A stretch of 64,000 nucleotides of DNA, taken from an uncultured Anaerolineae bacterium. Its GTDB lineage: Bacteria > Chloroflexota > Anaerolineae > CG2-30-64-16. Both the position numbers and the translations under genes were made by a program. This document shows positions 41,450 to 50,813 of this stretch, piece by piece (position 1 is the stretch's first letter; every line of letters begins with the position of its first letter). The notes under the pieces are model-generated. The model was not told the DNA's origin. It did no database searches and saw only the letters and a list, made by a program, of their open reading frames with translations. The DNA is taken from the NCBI GenBank assembly GCA_937124585.1, contig CAKZKT010000130.1:1-64000 (forward strand), given 5' to 3'.

Positions 41450-42024
41450 ACGCCTTGCGGAGTTGGACGACTCGAGAGTTGATGGTGACAGCGGCCATTG
41501 CCGTGGCCGTGGGCCTGCTCTACATGGCCTACAGCAGCCTGTATCTGGCGTTGACGCCCCTGCTCGGCCAGGTGGGCATCATGCTGGCGCTGGGTTTCTA
41601 CTACCTGATCGGGGTGCTGGTGCCGTACATCGTGCGTCGGCCGGGCGCGGCTCTGCTGGCCTCGTTCCTGGCCGCCTTCACCGAGATGCTGGCGGGAAGC
41701 CCCTTCGGCATCATGGCCGTCTGGGCTGGCTTGATCCAGGGCCTGGGCGCCGAGATCGTATTCGCGGCGCGGCGCTGGCAGGATTATCGCCTGGGCGTAT
41801 TGATGGCGGCCGCAGTGCTTTCGGGGATGTTCGCCTTCGTCTACGAATACTTCCTGTTTAGCTATGGGGCGCTGGCGCTGCCCGTGCAGGCGGGCCTCTT
41901 CCTGGTGCGGATCCCTAGCGCGCTGGTGCTGGCCGGCTGGCTGGGCAAGGTTCTGGGCGATGCCCTGGTCCGCACGGGCGTGCTGCGCGGCCTGGCCATC
42001 ACCCAGACAGAGCGCACAGTGTGA
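41446..42024 (+). CDS. ykoE: ECF transporter substrate-binding component (YkoE-like)
   Basis: ELMVTAAIAVAVGLLYMAYSSLYLALTPLLGQVGIMLALGFYYLIGVLVPYIVRRPGAALLASFLAAFTEMLAGSPFG; TPP riboswitch context. Confidence 0.88.
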   Translation: MNALRSWTTRELMVTAAIAVAVGLLYMAYSSLYLALTPLLGQVGIMLALGFYYLIGVLVPYIVRRPGAALLASFLAAFTEMLAGSPFGIMAVWAGLIQGLGAEIVFAARRWQDYRLGVLMAAAVLSGMFAFVYEYFLFSYGALALPVQAGLFLVRIPSALVLAGWLGKVLGDALVRTGVLRGLAITQTERTV

Positions 42025-42854
42025 GCGGACAGCTCTACCTGGAGGGTGACAGCCCACTGCACCGCCTGAACCCGGCGGTGAAGCTGGGCGCTTTCTCTGT
42101 TTTGATGATCGCGCCGGCGCTGTTCTTGAGCCCGGCAGCGCCGGCGGCTTTCATCGGCCTGTCGCTGTTGTTGGGATGGGGGTTGGGCGGCATCTCGCCG
42201 GCGATGATGTTGCGGCGCCTGGCCCCCTTCTTGCTGCTGGCGACCGGCCTCGTGATCTTCAACACCCTCTTGTACGGTGGGCCGCGCGCTACCCTGCTCC
42301 TGCGCCTGGGGCCTGTCGGCATCTGGGCTGAAGCGCTGGCGGTGGGGGCCAGCATCGGGCTGCGCCTCCTCTGCTTTGCCTCTTTCTCGGCCCTTTTCGT
42401 CTGGACCACCGATCCGACGCTCCTCGTGGCCAGCCTGATGCACCAGTTGCGCTTGCCCTACCGCCTGGCCTATGCCATGTTCGCCGCCTATCGTTTCCTG
42501 CCGCTTTTACGGCGGGAGCTGGACAACATCCGTGCCGCGCATCGCGTGCGCGGGGCTTTTGTTGCGGGGGGCCCGGCCTCCTGGCTGGAACGCAGCCGTC
42601 GTTATGGCATCCCGCTGCTGGCGAACGCCATTCGTCAGACCGAACGGATGGCCGTGGCCATGGATGCGCGCGGCTTCTCGGCATCCATGCATCGCACTTC
42701 TTACTTCCGTCCCCACGTCCGCGCCGGTGATATCCTGTTTCTGGGCGTAGCCTGTCTGGCTACGGCTGCGATCTTGTTCGGGCTGGCGCAATGGGGCCTG
42801 CTGGGGGGGTTCCTGGCCGGCCCGGCCGAGAGCCTGGTGGGTGGCGCACCGTGA
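42021..42854 (+). CDS. ECF transporter transmembrane component (EcfT/YkoC-like)
   Basis: SPLHRLNPAVKLGAF...AYRFLPLLRRELDNIRAAHRVRG...AIRQTERMAVAMDARGF. Confidence 0.88.
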   Translation: MSGQLYLEGDSPLHRLNPAVKLGAFSVLMIAPALFLSPAAPAAFIGLSLLLGWGLGGISPAMMLRRLAPFLLLATGLVIFNTLLYGGPRATLLLRLGPVGIWAEALAVGASIGLRLLCFASFSALFVWTTDPTLLVASLMHQLRLPYRLAYAMFAAYRFLPLLRRELDNIRAAHRVRGAFVAGGPASWLERSRRYGIPLLANAIRQTERMAVAMDARGFSASMHRTSYFRPHVRAGDILFLGVACLATAAILFGLAQWGLLGGFLAGPAESLVGGAP

Positions 42855-42856
42855 CG

Positions 42857-44572
42857 ATGCCCGTGCGGGTTACCGGCCTCAGTTTCCGCTACGCTGCGAG
42901 TCCGCGTTGGGTGTTACGAGATGTGGATCTCACAGCGCACGCCGGGGAGACGCTGTTGCTCCTGGGGCCGAGCGGCTGCGGCAAAAGCACGCTGGCCTTG
43001 TGCCTCAACGGCTTGATTCCGGCTGCTATCGCAGGCGAGATGCTGGGCGAGGTGTGGGTCGGCGAGCATTCTACACGAGCGGCATCCGCTGCGCAGTTGT
43101 GCCAGATGGTGGGCGAGGTCTTCCAGGATCCCGAGACGCAATTGATCATGCCCAGAGCCGATGAGGAGGTGGCCTTCGGCTTAGAGAATCTGGCGGTGCC
43201 AGCCCACGAGATGCCGGAGCGCATTGCGGAAGCCCTGGCCGAAGTGGGAATGCTCGGACAGCGTCGCGCCTGGGTGGATGCGCTATCGGGCGGCCAGAAG
43301 CAGCGACTGGCGCTGGCGGCTGTGCTGGCGTTGCGCCCTTCGGTATTGGTGCTTGACGAACCGACTGCCAACCTGGATCCGGCGGCCACGACGGCGTTCT
43401 TTGAGACGCTCCGCCGATTACGGACCACGGTCGGGCCCACCATCGTTCTGATCGAGCATCGCCTGGATACGGCGCTCCCCCTGGCCGACCGGGTGGTAGC
43501 TCTCGATCAGGCGGGCACGGTGATGGCGGCCGGCACACCGCAAGCGGTCTTCAGCGGTCATGCAGAGGCGCTGGCGCAGCAAGGCGTGTGGCTTCCAGCA
43601 GCTTGCCGCCTGGCGCGTGCCCTGGCAGCCGCCGGCCGACCGCTCCCTGCCTGTCCGATCTCGCTGGCAGAGGCCACATCAGTTCTGGGCCCGCTGCTGG
43701 CTGCCACGCCCGATCCCCCTGAGATTCCTCCGGCCGAACCGCTCCCCGCCGGCGCCGAGAACGCCATCGAGGTCGAGGAAGTGGAGTTTGCTCACGCAGG
43801 CGGCCCGCCGATCCTGCGCCAGGTGAATTTCCATTTGCGCCGGGGCGCTTTTTGTGCCCTGGTCGGCGGCAACGGCGCCGGCAAAACCACCCTAGCGCGC
43901 CAGCTGATCGGCCTGCTCCGCCCGACACGAGGTCGAATTCGCGTGTTGGGGCGCGACGTCCAGCGCCTGAGCATTTCCGAGCTCGGCAAACAGGTGGGCT
44001 ACGTGTTCCAGAACCCCGAGCATCAGTTCGTCAGTGAACGGGTGGCCGACGAGCTGGCCTTCTCATTGCGCGGACGTTGGGGCATGGCGGAAACCCGGCG
44101 TCGGGCAGAACAGTTATTGCACGTGTTCGGCCTGGAGGACTACGCGGACGCCAATCCGTTCGCGCTCAGCCAGGGCCAGAAGCGACGGCTCAGCGTGGCC
44201 ACGATGGTCGCCCTGGAACAGCCGATCCTGATCCTGGATGAACCCACCTTCGGCCAGGATCAACGCACGGCAGCCGCCCTGATGGAGCTGTTGCGAGATC
44301 TACACGCGCGAGGCACGACGATCCTCTTGATCACCCACGATATGGAGCTGGTGGCGGAGCATGCTCAGGAAGTTGCGGTGATATGGGATGGGTGGATCCT
44401 ATACCATGGTCCGACGCGAGACCTGTTCCGTCGGCCGAACCTGCTGCAACAGGCTGCCCTGGGCATGCCCCCACTGGCCAGGCTCGGCCAGTGGGTAGGG
44501 CATCCCGAACTGGTCACACTGCGCGACTGGATACGGCGTTTGCAGGCCGGGTTCAACTACGCTGGCGGTTAA
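42857..44572 (+). CDS. ECF transporter duplicated ATPase (EcfA/YkoD-like)
   Basis: Two ABC cassettes: GPSGCGKSTLAL / LSGGQKQRLALAAVL and GGNGAGKTTLARQL / LSQGQKRRLSVATMV. Confidence 0.93.
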   Translation: MPVRVTGLSFRYAASPRWVLRDVDLTAHAGETLLLLGPSGCGKSTLALCLNGLIPAAIAGEMLGEVWVGEHSTRAASAAQLCQMVGEVFQDPETQLIMPRADEEVAFGLENLAVPAHEMPERIAEALAEVGMLGQRRAWVDALSGGQKQRLALAAVLALRPSVLVLDEPTANLDPAATTAFFETLRRLRTTVGPTIVLIEHRLDTALPLADRVVALDQAGTVMAAGTPQAVFSGHAEALAQQGVWLPAACRLARALAAAGRPLPACPISLAEATSVLGPLLAATPDPPEIPPAEPLPAGAENAIEVEEVEFAHAGGPPILRQVNFHLRRGAFCALVGGNGAGKTTLARQLIGLLRPTRGRIRVLGRDVQRLSISELGKQVGYVFQNPEHQFVSERVADELAFSLRGRWGMAETRRRAEQLLHVFGLEDYADANPFALSQGQKRRLSVATMVALEQPILILDEPTFGQDQRTAAALMELLRDLHARGTTILLITHDMELVAEHAQEVAVIWDGWILYHGPTRDLFRRPNLLQQAALGMPPLARLGQWVGHPELVTLRDWIRRLQAGFNYAGG

Positions 44573-44709
44573 GGTTTCTTGATAACTGATGGGGATCATG
44601 CTCCCTGCTCAGCGCGCCAGGTATACTGTCCGTGGAGAGCCCGGATCATCCTCATCCATGATGGCCGTAGGAGGAGGGATCACCCCTGAGAAACATATTT
44701 GTCCGGTTC

Positions 44710-44786
44710 AGTTACCAAACTTTGACATATCGCTAACATCCCCATAACCTTCTCTTAGCATCCCCTTCGCGCATCTCCGCTATGCT
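44710..44786 (+). promoter_or_regulatory. candidate Pho-box array and -10
   Basis: 11-bp-period 8-mers agttacca-aac-TTTGACAT-atc-GCTAACAT-ccc-CATAACCT-tct-CTTAGCAT, then TATGCT 19 nt downstream. Confidence 0.65.
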
Positions 44787-44867
44787 TAGGCCGGTTGCTG
44801 AAGCGCCGGCTCCGGGGGCATGGCCCTGGCCGGGGCAAAACGTCGGACAGTCGGAGAAGCGCGCTAT

Positions 44868-45114
44868 GAAATCTGGAAGAACCCCTTGCGACGGACCAAC
44901 AAGCCAGGATGTATTGGCGACGCTTCAGCGCGTGTATGGTGGGAGCACGATCCAGCGCGACCCATTCGGGCGGCGCGCTGCTCTGCCCAGCGAGATTGCG
45001 CGCGTCCTCGCGCAACATGCCACGGAACCGCCAGACCCTTCCTGCGTGACCGCTGAATCCGGCATCGCGGCCGCCTCCTCTGCCCCCCGAAAGCCGATGA
45101 GGATCGAGCCATGA
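44868..45114 (+). CDS. short hypothetical ORF, possibly coupled to the next gene
   Basis: 82 aa; stop overlaps next start as ATGA; purine-rich ggagaag upstream; no recognisable family. Confidence 0.3.
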
Positions 45115-45776
45115 CGGCCTCCACACGGCTGGGCGACATGATGCCCCCCACAGAGCCGTTCGCGCCGCTCGCCCTCCCGCAGGCCGCAGAGCGGCGATGG
45201 ATTGACGGCCTGGCTACCGTGGTTTCCGCGATACTGTCACCCCCGGCGCTGGCGGTCGGCATGATTGCCAGCGCCGCGGCTTTTGCAGGCACCCCAGCAG
45301 CGTGGCGGTGGGCCGGCGTGAGCCTGGCGCTGAGCGTGCTGGCCCCCATCTGCTATCTGCTGTGGCTCCATCGCCGCGGCCTGGTGTCCGACCTGGATGT
45401 GAAGCGTCGCGAAGAGCGGTTTCGCCCCCTGGCCTTCACTGTGTTGGCCCAGGCCCTCTACGCTGCGCTTCTGCGGCTCGGCGGCGCGCCGGCGCTGCTC
45501 GGCGGTCTCGCGGCAGCGGTCTTCATCCAGACGGCCCTGGTGCTGGCCATCACCCTGCGCTGGAAGATCAGCGTGCACGGGGCAGCCAGCGCGGCGTGCG
45601 TGGCGCTGCTGCTCTACGTGGCAGGGCCACATGCGTCGCCGGCCCTGGTCGCCGTGCCGCTCGTCGCCTGGTCGCGCATCAGGCTGCGCAGGCACACCCC
45701 CGCCCAGACCCTGGCCGGTGCTGCTCTCGGCGGGGCGGTAATGTGGAGCATGTTGCTGTACACGGCGACGAGATGA
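45111..45776 (+). CDS. PAP2-like membrane protein
   Basis: 221 aa, several TM segments, KISVHGAASAACVALL...VPLVAWSRIRLRRHTPAQTLAGAALGG. Confidence 0.65.
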   Translation: MTASTRLGDMMPPTEPFAPLALPQAAERRWIDGLATVVSAILSPPALAVGMIASAAAFAGTPAAWRWAGVSLALSVLAPICYLLWLHRRGLVSDLDVKRREERFRPLAFTVLAQALYAALLRLGGAPALLGGLAAAVFIQTALVLAITLRWKISVHGAASAACVALLLYVAGPHASPALVAVPLVAWSRIRLRRHTPAQTLAGAALGGAVMWSMLLYTATR

Positions 45777-45799
45777 ACAACAAAGTGGAGTCGTAGCGG

Positions 45800-46618
45800 A
45801 TGAATGTCCTCCTGACCAACGACGACGGCATCGCCGCGCCGGGAATTTGGGCGGCCGCACGAGCCCTAGCTTGTTTCGGCCGCATCACCGTTGTGGCGCC
45901 GACGGCCAACCACAGCGGCTACGGCGCAGCGTTACCCCCGGCCCGTTCCGTATCCTGTTTCCCCTACCACCACGGCAGAGAGCATCCGGCCGGCATGGCG
46001 GCCTATGGCCTGGCCGGGACACCGGCAGCCTGTGCCCATATCGGCTTGAGCGGCGCGCTGGGCGGCGGGCCGTTCGACCTGCTGGTCAGCGGCATCAACC
46101 ACGGCGCGAACCTGGGCCGTGATGTCTTCTACTCCGGCACGGTGGGCGCCGCGCTGACCGCACACCTGCTCGGCGTGCCTGCCATCGCCGTCTCGCTCGA
46201 TGTCGGGCCGGCCGGCATCGCCCACTGGGACACGGCGGCCTGGGCGTTGGCCGAGACCATCCGCCTCTGGCAGGAAAACCCGGAGCCGATGCCGGTGGTC
46301 TTCAACGTCAACGTGCCCAACCTGCCGCTTTCGGCCCTGGCAGGCACCCTGATCACCACGCTGGGGCACACCTCCTGCCTGACCCGTTACAGCTTCAGCC
46401 CAGACCCCCATGTGGAAAACACCCTGGCGGCCCTGCGCAGCGAGGACAACGGCCCGCTCGCGGCGGAGCCCTGGAGCGATGCCTGGACCGTGCAGCTGGG
46501 CTACGTGTCCATCACCCCTTTCAGGGCCGTGCCCGACCTGCTGTGCGTGGTGCCGTGGAACGTCCGGCCCGAAGCCGTCGCGTTGCCGTCGCCCTTGGCG
46601 CTTGATGAAATGCGTTGA
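45800..46618 (+). CDS. surE: 5'-nucleotidase SurE
   Basis: MNVLLTNDDGIAAPGIWA; VAPTANHSGYGAAL; FDLLVSGINHGANLGRDVFYSGTVGAA. Confidence 0.95.
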   Translation: MNVLLTNDDGIAAPGIWAAARALACFGRITVVAPTANHSGYGAALPPARSVSCFPYHHGREHPAGMAAYGLAGTPAACAHIGLSGALGGGPFDLLVSGINHGANLGRDVFYSGTVGAALTAHLLGVPAIAVSLDVGPAGIAHWDTAAWALAETIRLWQENPEPMPVVFNVNVPNLPLSALAGTLITTLGHTSCLTRYSFSPDPHVENTLAALRSEDNGPLAAEPWSDAWTVQLGYVSITPFRAVPDLLCVVPWNVRPEAVALPSPLALDEMR

Positions 46619-46672
46619 TACGTTGATACGTTGACGCGTTGACGCGTTGACGTGATGGTGTGATGGCGTGAA
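46613..46672. repeat. degenerate 8-bp-period tandem repeat
   Basis: gttgatac gttgatac gttgacgc gttgacgc gttgacgt gatggtgt gatggcgt. Confidence 0.85.
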
Positions 46673-46724
46673 GCACAGGTCACGTCCTCAATGATCAAAA
46701 CCTTATCATAGGGAGAGACGTTGT

Positions 46725-49604
46725 ATGTTGCGTGCTTTTCACCGATCGTTCTTGTCGATTCTATTAGCCCTGGTTCTGCTGGCCAGCCTGCCGCCCGCCG
46801 CATCGTCGGCGCAAGGCCACGAGCGTTTCGCAAATGATGCGTCTGGCCCAGCCGATAACCTCTCGATCAACTTCCTGGGCCGCTACATAGGGGCAGGCGC
46901 TGAGATCTCGGCCTACGACCCCGGCACACGGCGGCTATTTGTCACCGGACCGTTCCTGCAGATCCTCGACATCGCCAATCCCATCTCGCCCACCTTGGTC
47001 ATCACCGTGCCCATCGAAGCGACGCATGTGGCGGTGTACGACGGCCTGGTGGCCGCGGCCGTGCCTGCCGACCCCGTCACCGATCCCGGCCAGGTGGTGT
47101 TCATGGACACGGCCGGCGCGATGCTGAACAGCGTGACCGTGGGCGCGCTGCCGGACATGTTGGTGTTCACCCCCGACGGCCGCAAGATTTTGGTGGCCAA
47201 CGAGGGCGAGCCGGCCGGCGGCGTTGATCCCGAGGGTTCTGTCAGTATCATTGACCTCTCCGCCGGGGTCGGCAGCGCCACGGTTGCCACGGCCTCGTTC
47301 GCCGCGTTCAACGCCCGGCGGGCCGAGCTGCTGGAGCTGGGCGTGCGCATCTTCCCCAGCGCGGCCAGCGTGGCCCAGGACTTCGAGCCGGAGTACATCG
47401 CCGTCAGCCCCGACGGCAGGACGGCGTGGGTCACCCTGCAGGAGAACAACGCCGTGGCCGTGGTGGACATCGCCTCGGCAACGGTCACGCGCGTGTGGCC
47501 GCTGGGCCTGAAGGACTGGAGCCGCGGCCAGCCGCGGCTGGTGACCTACCCCTGGCGGGAACGACCAGTCATCGGCCAGGCGCCGTCCCTGTCTGTGACT
47601 GACTCTGCCTCGCCCCAGGCCATCGAGCCGGTCACGATCCGCATGGGCGGCTTCTCCGGCCTCTTCTTTGAGAGCAGTGACGACAACGGCAACCTGCGTT
47701 TCGTCACCCACCCCGATCGCGGCCCCAATGGCGAGCCGGTTGACCTGATCCCGTGGCTCCCCGGCCGCGAGCGGCCCTTCCCGCTCCCCAAGTTCCAGCC
47801 GGAGATCATCCGCTTTGCGCTGAGCCCCGTCACCGGTGCCTTCACCATCACCCAGCGCATCCCCCTGACCCTGCCCGGCGGCCAACCGTTGAGCGGCCTG
47901 CCCAACTTGCAGGCAGCCGGCCAGGGCCTGGCCTATACCGACGAGGTGCCGGTTGACTTGTTCGGCAACCGGCTGGCCAACGACCCCTTCGGCGCCGACC
48001 TGGAGGGCGTGGCCGTGGCTTCCGACGGCACCTTCTGGATGGTGGACGAGTACCGGCCGGCCATTTATCACTTTGCAACAAACGGCGTGCTCATCAACCG
48101 CTTCATCCCTCAGGGCACGGCCGCGGCCGTCAACGCCGTCCCCGGCACGTTCGGCACGGAAGCTCTGCCGGCGGTCTATGCCCAGCGGCGGGCCAACCGC
48201 GGCTTCGAGGCCGTGGCTCTGGAGGGCAACACGCTCTACGCCTTCATCCAGAGCGCGCTGGACAACCCCGACACGGCCAACGACGCCAGCTCGCGCGGCT
48301 CGCGTAATTTGCGCATCCTGGCGTTCGATGTCGTCAGCCAGACGGTGACCGCCGAGTATCTCTACGTTCTGCGCGACATCACCGGCGCGGGAAACGCCCG
48401 CACCGACAAGATCGGCGATGCGGTCAGTATGGGCAACGGCCGCTTCATGGTGATCGAGCGCGACGACCGCCTGGGCTACGATGCCAACAAGCTGATCTTT
48501 GAGATTGACCTGGCCGGCGCCACCAACGTCAACGACCCGGCTAACCTGACGGGCCTGCCCGCCGGCAAGACGCTGGAACAGGCCAACATGGCCGAGCTGG
48601 CCACTGCCGGCATCCGGCCGGTACACAAGCGGCTGGTGACCAACCTGGCTGCTTTGGGCTACGTGGGCGTGAGCAAGCCGGAAGGCCTGGCGCTGGTGGG
48701 TGAGAACACGCTGGCGGTGATCAACGACAACGATTTCGAGGTGCTGGCTGCCCCCATCCCCGGCGACGGCACGCTCCCGCTGAACCCTGACCCAGAACCG
48801 GTGCTGCTGGGCCTGGTGCACTTCGACCGGTCGGCCGGGCTGGACGCCAGCGACCGCGACGGCGAGGGCGGCGGCAAGCGCATCAACATCCGGCCCTGGC
48901 CAGTGCTGGGGTTGTACATGCCGGACGGCATCGCCAGCTTCCGTGCCGACGGCGAGACCTTCTACGTCACGGCCAACGAGGGGGATGCCCGCAACGAGGA
49001 CCGGCGCATCGGCACGCTGAACCTGGACCCGACCGCCTTCCCCAACGCGGCGAGCCTGAAGCAGAACGCAGCCCTGGGCCGGTTGAACGCCTCTACGATT
49101 GACGGCGACCTCGACGGTGACGGCGACTACGACCGGCTGGCGGTCTATGGCGCGCGCTCCTTCACCGTCTGGGACGCGGCAGGCAATCTGGTGTGGGACA
49201 GCGGCAGCGAGCTGGAGCAGCTCACCGCACAGCTGACTCCGGCGCTGTTCAATGCCAACAACGGCAACCCTGCGCAGTGGGACGAGCGATCCGACGACAA
49301 GGGGCCGGAGCCGGAGGGGGTGACCATCGGCGTTGTGCGGGGCCGCACCTATGCCTTCATCGGCCTGGAGCGCGCCGGCGGCGGCGTGATGGTCTACGAC
49401 CTGACCGACCCGCGGCAGCCGGTCTTCGTGCAGTATGTGCGCACCGATGAGGATATCTCGCCTGAAGGCCTGACTTTTATCTCCGCCGCTGTCAGCCCAA
49501 CGGGACAGCCGCTGCTGGTCGTCACCAATGAAGTGAGCAACACCACGGCCATTTTCGAGATCGAGACGCCGACCAGGCTGTACCTCCCGCTGATCGTGCA
49601 CTGA
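46725..49604 (+). CDS. secreted choice-of-anchor-I / esterase-like-phytase protein
   Basis: Signal peptide [38 protein letters not shown]...; insert [25 protein letters not shown]...[26 protein letters not shown]...[19 protein letters not shown]; C-terminal [10 protein letters not shown]. Confidence 0.85.
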   Translation: [959 protein letters not shown]

Positions 49605-49624
49605 TGGCAGCCTGCTGATCGCGA

Positions 49625-49658
49625 CCGGCCCGATATCCCGCAACCGGATGTCGGGCCG
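49625..49658 (+). other. intergenic hairpin upstream of the phnS-like gene
   Basis: CCGGCCCGAtATCC-cgcaacc-GGATgTCGGGCCGG; no U-tract. Confidence 0.55.
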
Positions 49659-49697
49659 GGTATGCAGATAAATCTACCACAGAGAGGAGTCTTGTCC

Positions 49698-50756
49698 ATG
49701 CGTCGCCTGTCATTGTTCGTTGTCGTTGTTTTTGTAGGGCTGCTGCTGGCTGGCTGCGCGCCGGCGCCCACAGCTAGCCCGGCCGGCTCAGCCGAGAAGG
49801 CCACTTCCGGCGAGATCACCGTCTACACCGCGCTGGAAGATGACCAGATTGCGAAGTACCTGCCCGCTTTCAACCAGAAATACCCGAACATCAAGGTCAA
49901 CATCGTGCGCGATTCGACCGGCATCGTCACCGCCAAACTGCTGGCGGAGAAGGCCAACCCGCAGGCCGATGTGGTGTGGGGGCTTGCTGCCACCAGCCTG
50001 CTGATCGCGGACAAGGAAGGCATGTTGGCTCCCTACGCGCCCGAGGGGCTGGACAAGATCCGAGCCAACTTCAGGGATGGCAGGAACCCGCCGCATTGGG
50101 TGGGCATTGACACCTGGTTCTCGGCCTTCTGCGTCAACACCAAAGAGCTGGCGGCCAAAAAGCTGGCCATGCCGACCTCGTGGGAGGACCTCCTCAAGCC
50201 CGAATACAAGGGCCTGATCGTCATGCCTAACCCGAACTCCTCGGGCACCGGCTATCTGTCGGTATCGGCCATCCTGCAACTCAAGGGTGAGGCCGAGGGC
50301 TGGAAATATCTCGATAAGCTACACGACAACATCGCCCTTTACACCCACTCCGGCTCCAAGCCGTGCAAGATGGCCGGCGCGGGCGAGACGGTGATCGGCA
50401 TTTCGTTCGACTATCGGGCGGTCAAGCAGAAGGCCGACGGCCAGCCCATCGAGGCGGTCTTCCCCAAGGAGGGTTCGGGCTGGGAGACCGAGGCGAATGC
50501 GCTGGTGAAGAAGGCGAGCATTAAGCCGGCCGCACGCACCTTCCTGGATTGGGCCATCAGCACGGACGCGATGAAGCTCTACGCGGCCAGCTACCCGATC
50601 ACGGCGGCCGACACCGGCATGGCGATCCCGGCCGGCTACCCGGCTGACCCGATCAAGCAATTGATCAAGAACGACCTGGTGAAGGCCGCTGCCGAGCGCG
50701 AGCGCATCCTGCAGGAATGGATGAAGCGCTACGACGCCAAGTCGGAGCCGAAGTAA
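49698..50756 (+). CDS. phnS: 2-aminoethylphosphonate-type ABC transporter substrate-binding lipoprotein
   Basis: Lipobox [68 protein letters not shown]; adjacent to PhnW/PhnX. Confidence 0.85.
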   Translation: MRRLSLFVVVVFVGLLLAGCAPAPTASPAGSAEKATSGEITVYTALEDDQIAKYLPAFNQKYPNIKVNIVRDSTGIVTAKLLAEKANPQADVVWGLAATSLLIADKEGMLAPYAPEGLDKIRANFRDGRNPPHWVGIDTWFSAFCVNTKELAAKKLAMPTSWEDLLKPEYKGLIVMPNPNSSGTGYLSVSAILQLKGEAEGWKYLDKLHDNIALYTHSGSKPCKMAGAGETVIGISFDYRAVKQKADGQPIEAVFPKEGSGWETEANALVKKASIKPAARTFLDWAISTDAMKLYAASYPITAADTGMAIPAGYPADPIKQLIKNDLVKAAAERERILQEWMKRYDAKSEPK

Positions 50757-50768
50757 AGAGCGCCGTGA

Positions 50769-50802
50769 ACGTGCCAGGCACCTCCCCAAGTGCCTGGCAC
50801 GT
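50769..50802. repeat. dispersed palindromic repeat
   Basis: ACGTGCCAGGCAcctccccaagTGCCTGGCACGT. Confidence 0.9.
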
Positions 50803-50813
50803 GGGGGTGACAC

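Noticed and set aside
41410-42443. Minus-strand ORFs opposite ykoE/ecfT
   Set aside because: Low-complexity Arg/Gln/His-rich shadows of hydrophobic TM coding on the plus strand
46935-49643. 902-aa antisense ORF over the phytase-like gene
   Set aside because: Same GC-shadow effect; sense protein has signal peptide and known domains
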